In this document: one piece after another, positions 24,960 through 37,410 of the stretch
How positions within the stretch are numbered: position 1 is the first letter of the stretch
Layout: every line of letters begins with the position of its first letter
Assembly: GCA_019055375.1 (NCBI GenBank)
Contig: JAHQIW010006277.1
Location: forward strand, 208,627 to 272,626
Direction of reading: 5' to 3'
Length of the DNA: 64,000 bases
From: Parelaphostrongylus tenuis
Lineage: Eukaryota > Nematoda > Chromadorea > Rhabditida > Metastrongylidae
Program-made: the position numbers and the translations under genes
Notes under the pieces: generated by a model
The model's database searches: none
What the model saw: only the letters and a program-made list of their open reading frames with translations
What the model was told of the DNA's origin: nothing

Positions 24960-26605
24960 TCTGCGGTCGTTCGTATCTGACGTATCGGCTGAATTACCTG
25001 TCGTTCCGCTAATCGAAGAATGAATCGAACAGAGCGCCACTAAATCTTATAATTTTCGCATCACGTGCAAGAGCGCAGGAGGTTCTCCTAGCTGTAGGTA
25101 GTTCCGACGTATTGCAACTTTTGCCTGGGCTTAGCACGAAGAATTTAGACCATAGGATCAAGCGAATCTCCTGTTGTTCACTTGACATTTCGAGCGAGCA
25201 GCAGCTGCTCTCGTTCATCGGTTGCCTCAAAACGCACTACATGTCTGGCTTACGTGCTTTTCGATAGCTTAACGGGTAGAACGCCGTCCTCGAATCTCGA
25301 TCAATGACATTAACCAAGGCTCCGATTTTTTTCTTTCAATCACAAGATACGAGATAACTCTAGCGTCGCTTTTTGAATGCGCGCTCAAAACGAAAAGTGA
25401 CATTTTATCTTGCTCACATAGCGACTAGGCTCTTGGATAAATATATAAATACATAGAAATCAGATCTTAGGTCCTGATGAGTACATGATTTTCCTTTTCA
25501 AACGTAGAGACAAAAATCTAGTTAATAGGATGTGGCTGCTTCGTTATTGTTTTCTTTATTGAGTAACTCCTACTTTGCGAGCGGGCTTATCTTGTAAGTA
25601 GATGTTTTTCGTCTTTATAATGAACTCAGATAACCTCTTATCCTGTTCGTTTTCCTCCGACTTGTAAGGGTCAGTGCGGCGTTTCCTGTGTCTAGTCCTA
25701 GCATTAGGAATCAGATGATGACTCTGGAGAATGTGTGGTCTCTAGTGTAGAACATCACTATAGGGCACGCTGCGATTTCGGTTCCTTTGTAGTTTGATCG
25801 GAGTTGAGTGTGTAACGAGAATGATCAGAGCTGATAATGATCCACATAGCCTTAGTCGCAAGCGTCCGACTGCGGTTGTCAGTTGTATAAGTGAATTAAT
25901 GTTCAACGCTAGGCTCGTTCTGACGAAAAAGCCAAACCGCTGACTTTCTTACTATTTCCTGAGAAATAGTTCTTTTCTTTTGTCTTAGTCAGCTTGAAAC
26001 GAATGGCGTCTTTCAGCCAGGCCAACGACGTCGTGCCTATTTTTTCTGCACACATAAATATATCTTCTATGGAGGATTCATATGTAACTGCACGTGCATT
26101 ATAGGTACGGATCGTCACTTTAGTCTATTACAATTATGGTAGCCTAGTTTGGTCCTGAAAATTTGTCCCTCCCTGCTCTTCCCACCCAAAGCTGCCGTAC
26201 AGGGAGTTTTTTGGAATCAGAAAAATAACGCTGTTCCTTCTACCGTATTTGGCTTTTCTGTACCTCACCTATAACTCGCTGAGCTCTGAACGTGAAGGCT
26301 GGGTACATACAGATAGCCTACTAGTCTCTTTCGGACGAGCAAGGCGCTGTTTACTTATTGGTGGTCACTCCTAAACGGTTCCTATGTATTTCCTTGCCGG
26401 TTAGTTGCATGCATTTAGCCAAAATGTCTTGTGGAAATAAAGATAAATGTCAGACTGGGACGACAAAAGCACGGAGTCCACCTCTTGAATCTGTCTGCTC
26501 TCAGAAAAGCGTATAAATGATTTAAGTCCTCGTTCAATTTTCCTATCCACCCGCTGGGAATGCGCCACGTGTAGTCACGACTTACCGGACAGATGTCCAG
26601 CTATA
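24960..26605 (-). mobile_element. RTE-clade LINE, copy 4, decayed and internally deleted
   Basis: The minus strand has the RTE start MTIRTYNARAVTYESSIED at 26118, preceded by about 480 bases aligning with the 5' UTR of the 31985 copy. EN-region nucleotide matches follow at 25560-25880. The degraded C-terminal end (RTSCALARDAK, then RNDR) lies at 24990-25080. RT coding sequence between these is missing or unrecognisable. No intact frame. Confidence 0.65.
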
Positions 26606-26787
26606 ACGGAATCTGTGAATCCGAAAAACCGGACGCCTTATGCCTTTATACTTCTATAAATATTTCTAAGAAAAGGATGTTGGCGTGTTATCGAAGATTC
26701 TAGAAAGGCCTCACGGGTTTGCGTGCTAGGCTGTCATCAAGTTCGTTAATCATTGACGATCATCATAAATACATTTGTAACCTTTGA

Positions 26788-26930
26788 AATGTTGTCTACG
26801 ACTTTTTAATTCGCTTGGCACACTGTGTGTATGCTACACTCTAGTAGTCGGACTCGTTTGCCAGAAATTCTTCGCCCACATGTTGTCCATTAAATGCATC
26901 GCCTGCCCAAAATATGCTATTTAAGCTTAA
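26788..26930 (+). pseudogene. Lipase exon-1 relic (lip-psi4)
   Basis: The start aaatgttgtctacgac and the following tatgctacactctagtagtcggactcgtttgccagaaatt align with lip-B exon 1 and with the start of the pseudogene at 29781. The upstream words ttgacgatca also match the flank of 29781. The frame is broken by stops (MLSTTF then stop; two TAGs before SDSFARN). No further exons follow, and the RTE relic at 27540 begins 600 bases later. Dead remnant of a duplicated lipase. Confidence 0.6.
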
Positions 26931-27539
26931 ATAAGCTGGTGTATTCGACGTCTAACATTCGAAATCATCGGATTGAACACAGGCTTCGGTAAACTGGGCG
27001 AAATTTACCGGAAGTAAACACCTTTTCCTGTTGTGATGACAATGATTTCAATAGTTTTTGGTTTATTATGAACACTATGTCACATAACAGCGGTTCAGAA
27101 GGCGGGGTTTTCATATCAGCCAGACTGTTTAATTGTTTCGTGCTGAATCCTTAGTGCATACGGATAATCAATCGAATATTCGAATATGGTATGATATAAT
27201 ACGTCTAGGTTTTGACGAAAGTGAGGTCGGCAAAAAGTTATCCATCGAATTTTAGGAAAGGATACTAACCCCGTGCAAATTGTGCAAATGTTATTGAGAG
27301 AAAACAACAATTTGCAAGAACATTATGATCAAGCAGGCATCGTGTAAAGAGCTAAGCATTAATGAAACAGGCAATGGTTCCTTAAATGTTCAGCTTGTGC
27401 GCTTTTTCGGGAAGATTGTCATACAATCCTCAATCAACGATAAATTTTGTCGGACCTTCAGAGAGAGAGATTCCGAACTACAGAACCAGCATTCTCAATT
27501 TACATGTGGAAGCTAAATGATGAGCTTTTCATGTAAAAA

Positions 27540-28810
27540 AATTTCCATTGATTTTTGTGAATTTTGACTCGCTCGCATGAGCGCTCGTGTGAATGATCTC
27601 AACCTGAAAGTCCGTGACATTTCGCCATAGGCGTTGCCAAAATCGCTCAACATTCGTTCCGCTTAGCTGATGCATGGTGTTATAAGGACGATGCCACCAG
27701 CAAAGCAAAGATGGTTTAATTGTCGACTGTCAATTTTCACTCCCATATTATCCCATCCTAGTGTTTGCATCACGTTTTGGAGGGTGGCAGTGAGTATTTT
27801 TAGCGAGATTGTATCGCCTTGTCAAACCTCTGTTCTCACGTCAACAGTAATATCGTTATGGAGTGGAATGATATTTCGGTTGCGAAAATCTCTATATAGC
27901 TCACCAAAGGAGCGTTATGTATCGAAGAGGATCGTCCTGATATTCCAGAGCCTTTATAACAGTTTCTGCTTCCACTAAATGGCTTTCTTCAAATCATTGT
28001 GGTGAGACATGACGGTCTTTTTATCTTCGTGGAAATTTAATGAGTATTGTAATCGTGTGGTTGTGTTTCATGGTGCTGAATCCCTTTCGAAACCCTGTTG
28101 GTTCGCATGACTGTCTTTTGTCCACTGCTCTGTCAATCCTGTCTTGGATGATTCGGATGAAGAGTTTCTAAACGCAGACACAAGCAGACTGAGCGATAAT
28201 TTCCTATGTCGAGGAGGTCTTCCTTTTGAACAATATCACAGTCTTGCTGGTGTTCTATTGAGTGGGAATCTTGTATTCTGACAAATAATGATTGAAGAGC
28301 AGAGCCAGGGTGTTGATAGAACTGGGAGCAGGTTCTTCAGTGTTCTGTCTATCCTGTCTGCACGAGGTGTTGTTCTATTCTTCACCGACAATATAGCGTA
28401 TCGAAAATCTGAAGGAGAATAGGCCGGGCAAGAAATTCATGTTCTCAAATTCGTATGAGTGCAATCTTACATGGTTATGGGAGAGATCTTAGTAATAATG
28501 GCTGATGATTTTCTCCATTGTATTAGCAGAGGCTGTAAGTGTTCCGTCATAGCATCGGAGTCAATCATCTATTCTTGTATCTGGCGAAGCGTCAGTGAGC
28601 TTTGCGAATGCTCTTCCCAGTATTCTGCAGCTTCGACAACAACTGCTGCTCGTCTCTTCAAATTGATGAACGGAGAAATCGGTCTCCTGTACTGCCGTGA
28701 TTTGATGAATCTTGTGATGGTTGCATAGATTTTTTGTCGGTTTGCTGACTCGTTTGACTTGAATCGTTTGAATTGTGGCGTGGATTGATTGAGAGTCGCG
28801 AAACACATAG
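27540..28810 (-). mobile_element. RTE-clade LINE, copy 5, RT-domain fragment
   Basis: The antisense of the region aligns with the RTE polyprotein from the linker (AAVVVEAAEYWEEHSQSS, around 28620) through RT blocks (tgacaaggcgatacaatctcg, then the FADD block). The catalytic FADD is FAGG here (around 27690-27705), so the enzyme site is destroyed independently of the frameshifts. Both ends are truncated. Confidence 0.75.
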
Positions 28811-29780
28811 TTACTGTCGCTTTAAATCTGCTGTTTTACTGATGAAATGGCAAGGGCGCTGCTGCAAAGTAAAATATTACCCTTGCATCAAAGGAATATA
28901 TCTAATATGAGGGATGTACCAAGCTGAATCCCCCTTACTGAACAATGAGGTGATGACCAAAATCATTCTGTACATCACTTCGCAAGCGATAAACATCTGC
29001 CATGCTTTCGTCAGTTGTATAGTAGAGTACTGTTACGAAACGTGGCAGTTCTGACATATAATAGCCTTAGAAAAAGCGATAGCCATCTACATTTCTTCTG
29101 AAAGACTAGTTAGAGCAATTTAATTATTATTAAAGAGAAAAAAAGCGTAGAATATAAACGCTTTATTTACGCTTCGCTTCACTTCTAGTAGAGTATTTAC
29201 AAAAATTAGTTAGCACCATCATTTGCCTATAATAATATTTTAGGAATGAGGCCCTTCTTTTGCTATGCGAATGAATTGAACTCATTCACTTCTTTTTTTT
29301 CTTTTGATAATTGCACCACTTTCAGCTCAAGATAATCTTTTGAGATCGAAGATCTAATAAGGACGTTAAGGGCATTTTATTCTCTAGATATTGTGAGAAA
29401 AGACTTATTTTTCTGGAAAAATCCTAGCTTTAATAGTTCCTTGTTTAGACTTCTTTTTTTTCAAATTTTCGATTATTAATGCCATGATCAATTAGGGTGG
29501 TTTGATCACAAGTCATTTCCATCAAAGAATTTGTAAACCTACATTAAATCCTAGCGGTAGATAATCTTCTGCATCAACAAAATGTCAATCTTCTTTCAAA
29601 AAAGAACTTCTGGGTTTAGTTCCGCTCTATGAAATGCTTTCAAGAATACTACGAGTTCTGGTGACGTTATCGTCTGTGTCAAAATGTTGAAATGATCTTA
29701 AAAGCGCTGAAAATTTAGCTGCTCACAAACTTTCTTGCTTGTTGACGATCACCACCAAAAACACGTCTGTGCCTTTCAAA

Positions 29781-31460
29781 ATGTTGTCCATGATTTTCAC
29801 TTTCTCTTTGGTGATCTATGCGCATACAGCAGCACATTACTCTGACTCGTTCGCCAGGAATTACATGTTTCCGCTTCGTGCTGATGCTTACTCAGACCAT
29901 CCAGAACAACGCATTAATCTCCTTTTCGCTAAGCTAACTCTTACGATTTCAAGCTAATGCAAAAGCCTGATGATTCTGAAAATTACCAGCAAGAACACTT
30001 CTATTAACTTTGTCAATGGAAACCTACAACTATTCAGCTTCGACGTAGAGTGGCCGTTCAATGCGATGGTTACCAAAGTGATACTTGTTCCAGTTACACC
30101 GCCTTACTTTACAACGAAAAGGCAATAGCGTTCAGCTTTAAGTGAGCATCCATATCACCGCATACATTATTGAATCATTCTTTTCCAGTCACTCTTCATG
30201 ACTATAGTTTTAGTTCAATGACAACAAAGATCCCTCGTTTTCCCTTCCAATCCAATTTTGAGGCTTTTCAAGATACAATTTGTAAACAGCTGACTTTCTG
30301 CGGTTACGCCTTTTCAGAGCTTAGAAAAATTAGGTTGCCCACAGCCCAGTTAGTTGAACACTTCCTCTGCTTGAAAAAATTCGCCAAACCTAGATTCCAA
30401 TCCCATCAAGCGTTCACTCAGCAACTTAGTGCACGACTTATAAGAAACGGTGAGTGTGGTCAAAGTTGATTTGCGCATGATTTCTGGGTTTGGCGGGTTT
30501 TTTGATTAAGTAATGGACACGTATGGCAAACTGATTTGTGTGCAATCTGATTTCCAGATTGTGAAGAAGGCTTAACCTCCGAAAGGTCAGCTGTCAGAAT
30601 AAATTGTATTATAAAGCCTCGTCTTTGTCTTAAGAACAAAAAACCAGAAACTATTGAGGAATGGTGAAGTAGATAGGTAGTTGGTCCTGAAATATCACCA
30701 AATGCACCAGAAAGATTGATTAATTTTTTCTGTTTAGAGGCACCATGAGTGGGAGAAAATTCAAAAGTCTATTTTCTCAAGATGGGTTGATTTCATGGAA
30801 GTTTCTCCCTTTTTATACACTTTTTCTTGTATTCTATACCACAGTAATTGACGGCTCTCTGATTGAGTCCCGTATTAACTTTAGAGCCCCTGGATTTATG
30901 GTGGAAAAACTTCGAAGTACTTTTATGATGACATTTTGAACTTTGGGACGCCGGAATAGCAGATGACTACTTTGCTCTAAAGAATAACTATTCCGATTAC
31001 GAAATATGGGTCAGCGTTACATTTTCCCTCCATATACATTTGTGAAGCTTGACCTACTGGATTCGTTATCGACTCAGGTATCTAAAAATTTTCTTGGTGG
31101 CTCATTAGCATCCCTAGCAGCCTCATATCTGATCGAATCTAATTCTTCCGATCCAAACAAGATCAAACTGGTCACTTTCGGTCAATCACGAACTGGCGAT
31201 TTGCACTTCTTCACCATTTATAACTCTCAGGTCCGCAAGCACTTGATTTAGTTCTCTCGTTCTCACATTAAAATTTTTCCATAAAGCCAAGAATTTTGTT
31301 TTGCATTTATTAGCAGTGGTTGACGATGATAAAAGCGCCATATCCGCCGCCTCTTGGGATGCACCATTTGCTTCTTCGCATTTCGACACTTTTGTTCACT
31401 CAACAGTGTTTTATTTATGAAAGCCAATGAATAGCACTATAATCACCATCACAATCAATA
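29781..31460 (+). pseudogene. Class 3 lipase pseudogene (lip-psi3), catalytic serine lost
   Basis: Exon equivalents: 29781-29939, 30038-30141, 30738-30798, 30885-31009, 31078-31230 and a degraded piece at 31395-31460. Lengths match lip-B (159, 104, 61, 125 instead of 126, 153). The signal peptide and YSDSFARNYMFPL are well kept. Lesions: the exon 1 donor GTAAAT is CTTACG; the exon 3 donor GTAAGG is AAGTTT; exon 4 lacks one base near 30942, shifting the frame; GHSLGG is KNFLGG, removing the nucleophile Ser. Exon 6 retains only HYNHHHNQ, with stops before and after it, and the last two exons are absent. Clearly non-functional as a lipase. Confident as a pseudogene; a truncated secreted product cannot be fully excluded. 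Confidence 0.88.
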
Positions 31461-31984
31461 TGATGCAGCCACATTCTAGGCGAAGATCGGATCCTTTTCT
31501 CCTAGAAAAAATGAGGCTGGAAAACAAAGAAGTTGGTGAGATCACTCTTGACCTGGCCGTAGTCTTCAAGTTTTTTCTCCCACAGATACTGCCTTAGGAT
31601 GCGCGAGACATGATACTACCACGACACAGCCCGGTTTTCCCAGAATGTGGCGAATCTTTGTAGTAGACCCAGGATTTGTCTTCAGTGATAACATAACTGG
31701 GAAAGTCTTGCCTTTACGGTCGCAGCGAAGACTTTCGCCGGCGATCACGCGTTCGTGGTCGGCTAGTGCATGAAGTGTATAGAGACATTACTTTGTGCTA
31801 GCCCATTTCATCTGAATGGTGAGCGATGGTGCTACCCTTTCCGAGTAAAGCTGCTAGAACACTTTCCATCATTTCATAGCCTTTAAGCAGTTACACTATT
31901 TAAAATGCATAAAACCAAGAAAACAAGTGCGAAAGAATTTGGAGACAACTCAATAGATGGATGATGAAGACAAAATTCCACGGA

Positions 31985-34965
31985 CCTTCCTCTTTGAGGA
32001 ATCCCGACAGATGAGTCGCGAGGGCACGTAGCGAGTCTCTAGGCGATCGATAGGGGATTAAACGCAAACCAAAAGCGACCGTCTGCTTTCCGGAGACGCA
32101 GGTGGATTGAGGGGATGAGCTCCCTGATTCTGCAGCGCCGACTTGACAAAACTCTATTTCTACGAGTCAAATCGGCCAAAAGCCCGCAATCAAGCAGCTG
32201 GGAAGTACATGGGAGGCGGTTAGAAGTCGCTCTCCAACAAATAAGCTCCTCCCGCTCTTCCGAGAGAGACTGGCAAGCTACTTGTGAGTACTCAGCCCCA
32301 CGTTTAGAGCCTAGCAAGCTATACTTTCGGTATAAAATGCTAAAAAAGGCAACAAATTTGGGCTCATTCCTGACCCGAAAGAGCCCTGGTACGGCAGCGC
32401 CAAATACGACGAGTACGGAGAGGCTGCTAACATATCAGAGCCAAACTAGGCTGCCAGATCAAAGGGACTAAAATGACTATCTGTACCTATAATGCAAGAA
32501 CCCTTGCTCATGTATCCGCTGTAGAAGATCTACCGATTCAAGCAAGAAGGATAAGGTGCGATGTCATTGGCCTGGCTGAGACGAGAAGACGCCATCCTTT
32601 TCACGCTATCTATGACACCGAAGAAGGACTGTTTCTTGGAACATGCGATAGCAGAGGAGTCGGCGGCATTGACGTCGTCGTCAAATCGATTTTGACCGTG
32701 ATCATCGATTTGTTTAAACAACTAACAACCCGTATCGGACGATTACGGTTGAAGCGATGTAGTTCTATGCCGGCTTTGACCATCTTCGTTGCCTACACAC
32801 CAACATCAAGCTATGGCGAAGACGAAGTTGAAGCGTTCTATATGGACTTCGAAAAATTCTTCAGAGAAGATCATACATTCTTCAAGGTCATTGTTGGAGA
32901 TTTTGACACAAAAATTTGACCTGAAAGAACGTCCGAAGAAGTCACATAGAGACCCACGGACTAGAATGGAATGAACAGGGTGAGAGGCTATCTGAGTTTA
33001 TCATGACGACCCAAACCATCCATGGTAACTCAAAATTCCAAAAGCCTGACCCTCATCGATGGACGTGAGAGTCTCCAATGAGGTACCATAACGAAATAGA
33101 CCACATCTTAGTAAATCGAAGGTTTTGCCTTGACCGATGTCGCTGTTGTTCCTAAGTTCTACATGGGATCAGACCATCTCCTCCTTCGCGCAACGTTCCG
33201 TTTTTTGCGGAGAGGAGAAAAGCCGCTAAATCCAAACAACGACGTCCCAGAACTACCATAAACTGGGATGTATTCAAATCATTAGTTGGCTCTTGGAAGA
33301 TACCGTTGTCGGCAACATCGACGAAGAATACGATCAGCTCGTTGAATATTTTCACGTTAGCGCTATGAAAGTCGAAAGTCCTAAGGTCACGAAAGACGCT
33401 TGTCTCCGCAGACACTCGAGCTGATACGTCAATGTGGAATCGCACGAGCTACAGGCAACCGAAACTTATCGTCCGAACTTGCGAAATGCTGCGGAGAAGC
33501 GATAAAAGAAGAACTCCAAGAGAAACGAGCAGCAGTTATGGCAGAAGCTGCAGAAGCTGGGAAGAGCATTCGCAAAGTCCAGCGAGGCTTCGCCAACTAT
33601 AAGACCAAGATGATTGCACTCCCTATGCCCTGATGGGACACTTACAGCTTCCAGAAGAGCTATGGAGAAAATCATCCACCAATACTACTCGGATCTCTTC
33701 GCTAGCATGTCCTCTTACTGTCATATAAATTGAAAGAGGATGAATATGTCGTTCCACCGGTCCTCCCTTCCGAAATCCGGCATGCTATATCGTCGGTGAA
33801 GAACAGAACAACACCTGGTCCAGACAGGATTAGACAGAATACTGAAGAACCTGCCGCCAGTTCTCATCAACACCCTGGCTCGGCTCTTCACTCGCTACCT
33901 GTCGGAATGCAAGGTCCCCTATTCAATGGAAAACCAGCAAGACCGTATTGTTGTTTAAAAAGAGAGACCTTCACGACATAGGCAATCATCGCTCAATCTG
34001 CTTCCTGTCCGTTGTTCTATAAACTCTTTACTCGAGTCATCCTAGACAGGATTGACAGAACACTGAACGAAGACAGCCATGCGAACAAGCAGGGTTCCGA
34101 AAAGGATTTAGTGTCATAGACCACATCCACACGATGACAAGACTCATTGAAGTTTTACGAGAGCACAAACAACCACTGCTGTCTCACTTACATCGATCTG
34201 AAGGAAGCCTTTGATTCAGTGGAAACAGAAGCGGTTACAGAGGCTCTGGATAACCAGAGCGTCCCTACTCGGTACATAGTGATCCTTCGTGAGCTATATA
34301 AAGATTTCACGACCAAAATATCTCCATTCTACAACAATATCACCATTGACGTAAGAAGAGGGATTCGACAAGGCGATACAATTTCGCCAAAGCTATTCAT
34401 TGCCACTCTACAAAACATCATGCTAACATTAGAATGGGACGATATGGATAGTGAAAATTGACGGTCGACAATTAACCATCTTCGATTTGCTGATGATATC
34501 GTCCTCATAACACCAAACATCAGCCAAGCGGAACGAATGTTGACCGATTTCGATAACGCCTTGTGGAAGATTGGTCTTCAACTAAATCTAACGAAAACGA
34601 TGTTCATGAGGAACGGATAGGTTTTGAATGCACCGTTACCGCTCAACGGAACGACAATCTCCGAATGCTCCAGTTACGTCTACCTAGGTCGTGAAATCAA
34701 CATGATGAACGACCTAGGTCCAGAGTTGAGCAAGAGGAAACGAGCGGCTTGGGAACGTTAAGAGAATTGAAGATGTAGTGGAGAGGCCAAAAAACGTCCG
34801 ACTCCGTGCCCGCCTTTCGACTCGACGATTATCCTTGCCCTAACCTACGCAGCAGAAACCTGGTCGCTACGTAAGCAGGATGAAGGATCACTTGGCGTTA
34901 TCGAACGCGCACTCGGGAGGTCGATGCTAGGAGTATCTCGTATCTCGAAAATGAGAGTAGGGCAG
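31985..34965 (+). mobile_element. RTE-clade LINE, copy 2, nearly full length
   Basis: The 5' UTR of about 490 bases leads to ORF 32473-32919: MTICTYNARTLAHVSAVEDL, VIGLAETRRRHPFHAIYDT, LTTRIGRLRLKRC and VGDF. This is the apurinic-type endonuclease start. EN sequence continues frameshifted to 33190, with WTWE changed to a stop. A linker follows at 33400-33640, then RT: CCLTYIDLKEAFDSVETEA, RRGIRQGDTISPKLF and FADDIVL (34480-34505, catalytic Asps intact). The post-RT region runs to SRMLGVSR near 34940. About six frameshifts or stops make it inactive, but it is the best-preserved copy and the reference for the others. The 3' end appears at 35828-36003 after unrelated sequence. Confidence 0.88.
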
Positions 34966-35827
34966 TACGCACTGACATTACACTATCGAAGCCATCGCTC
35001 TGCTTGGGGCTCTTAGCTGTATTTCCACTCTGTTGCTTCATATCAGTAAAACATTCGTCAAGAGGACAGGACGAACAATATGGCAAACAATATGGAGCAT
35101 CCGACATATCAGTAATCGCATTGTTGTGCAGATGATACGAGTCATCGCTGATACGAAACAATCTGTGATTAGCGATTTTACAAGAACACTTCTGTCTTAT
35201 CTTTATGTGGGAATAGGTTATTCAAATCAGACGTCATTGGACGACAAATGGATTTTTCATATCTTTATTTTTTATTACTGCAGCAAAGCAACGGCGGAGC
35301 CATATTTCTACACCTCATAATTACAACATTGAAATCGCCGGGATTTAGATTATCGAATGATTGCTAAAAGTCTGCAAAAAAAGCGGAAGAGGTTTTATCC
35401 TGCACGTTTAATAAATATTTTGTTTGAGATTTTCTACCTCTTTGTCGTTACCAGCACGACTAGTAAAATTTAGATTTAATATATGGAACTGAAATTGGTG
35501 AACAGCGTCACGGTATAAACAATTTGTATGAATTTGACTGTGCCACAAATAGCTACAACTTTTATTTAGCAGATGTGAACAATGCAATTCAGTAACAACC
35601 GCCTACGGTCCCTACAAATATTTGTGGTATTCAACGTTGTTGTTGAGTTCTCTTGTGCGCCTAACAAAATGCATTCAAAATCATAACATACACACAAGTA
35701 TATACAAATACAAATATATGTATATACACATATATGCATATATATATAATATGTATAATATGCACTGAGCTGAAATGGATTAATTAACAAAAAATTAGCA
35801 TTTCAAGTGTATATAATTCAGTATTTG
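34966..35827. other. Non-RTE sequence interrupting RTE copy 2
   Basis: About 860 bases replace roughly 330-360 bases of expected RTE sequence. No transposase or terminal repeats were recognised. It contains a satellite-like word (tatcgaatgattgct) at 35350 and repeat R3 at 35520-35770. Confidence 0.5.
35520..35770 (-). repeat. Dispersed repeat R3, copy 1
   Basis: The antisense matches 40215-40420 and 61665-61850 in order (ctcaacaa, gtagt/gtagg, attgtactgtttacat/attgcattgttcacat, then AT-rich). All three copies abut an AT microsatellite on the same relative side. Non-coding. Confidence 0.5.
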
Positions 35828-36003
35828 TTACTGTTTACAAAAGCTATCGAGGAAGCTATAGAAAAAAGACAAGATGTTCAGCGAATCCCTAGAGCGAAGA
35901 GGACCCTCTGGGCTACTTTTGCACACCATAGGGAAAAATGGAAGCGTTTTCTGATACCTGCTCGAGTCACTCGACGATCAACGGACGACAGGTGATAAAG
36001 ATG
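35828..36003 (+). mobile_element. RTE 3'-terminal fragment
   Basis: Reads KAIEEAIEKRQDVQRIPRAK and LWATFAHHREKW, ending STDDR then TGA. This is the extreme C-terminus of the RTE polyprotein, probably the 3' end of copy 2. The terminal ggtgataaagatgata resembles the 3' tail of the other copies. Confidence 0.75.
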
Positions 36004-36009
36004 ATAATT

Positions 36010-37400
36010 CAGTACTATTATTAATGACTTGGAAGTGACGTTAACAAGTTGTTTGGGAAATGATACAACATTTCAACAGTTGCCTTTACTGTAGTAAGTT
36101 GGCTGTCATAATGAGCATTTCAATGATAGATGTTTGAAATTCAGTAGTTTGTCAAACATTTCTAAGATGATTTAATCTGATAAGGATATTACATATTTTG
36201 AGCCATAGGTCTAGTGCTATATAGGCGCCTATTTCGTCCTATTGGGACTTCTAAGATGTTTGAACACTCTAGCAGAGCTGAATTTGACTTATCGAGGCAG
36301 TGCCACATATTAAAGAGTAAGATAGAATCCTTTTAGATGGTATGCATATGGTTATAAATGCCCACGTATGTATATTTATATATGCAAATTTTCAGTGTCG
36401 ACATTGTATGTGACGTTACAGAAAATTGTAGATACTTTTTTTGCTACTGAAAAAGCAACCAGTCACTCGTATTTTCATCCAATGAAATCTCAGATTATGG
36501 CGAGAGGCTTTATTATATAATGGCCCTTGCTCTGGATAGAAGATATTAACGGATAGGATTGAAGCAGAGAATATGCACTGAATTGTAAATCACCTTCTAA
36601 CCGTTGCGCTTCCCATGCTCTAATCTTAAAATAACACTTCAAAGTCTACAAGGCTTTGGATGGCATATAATCGAGTTTTCTACTGCTTATTGATGCTTGA
36701 TAGACTGGGATCTACTCATATTCAACAGGTCTCAATAGATAGTTTTTAATTGTCCTAGGGACTGTGGTTGTGAATAGTCATTAAATGTGATGTTTGCATT
36801 GAAATCTGTCCAGTCAGTCTCTATGATAGATTGGGCCACTATGGTGGGACATGCGCAATAGCAGGAATATTATCTAAGAGGATTTTTATTATATTGTTCG
36901 CTATTTGACGCTACATCATTCAAGTCAGTATATCCCATCTTGAGTTTTACAAATATTCAGGTTTTCGACAATTTATTGAATTTAGGCAACTTCATTGGAT
37001 ATGCTTTTCATAGCACGGCAGCTGTTATCAAGGATTCTTTTGCCCTGGATCTGTGATTGATCTAAACTTAAAAAACGTGTTTTGAACGGCTAGCAGTGTA
37101 TGCACAAGAAAATACTATGAAATAGAATCTTCAAACTTAGCGAAAAAAAGTAGCCACTTCAATTGTATGAAACGGTAAAGAGCTCCTCAGTTGGAATTTA
37201 GAGAAATATCTACTCTCTCAAATGAAAAGTCTGACGAAAATGAAGTCTCGTTCATCTTTTTCTTACAAAAAAGTGGCGTTGCTGCATGAAAAAGGACGTC
37301 TGGATGATTTGGTAGCAGTAATCAAGGTATTCTCAGATACCCTAGAGCTCAACCTGGTCCGTAAACCGACTGTATGACAGCCTCTGCGAAACGAAGGCTC
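36010..37400. other. Spacer, nothing recognised
   Basis: No family, RNA or strong repeat seen. Short ORFs only. Confidence 0.5.
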
Positions 37401-37410
37401 CATTAATCAT

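Noticed and set aside
26820..26930. Working lipase start
   Set aside because: Three in-frame stops within the first 30 codons and no downstream exons.
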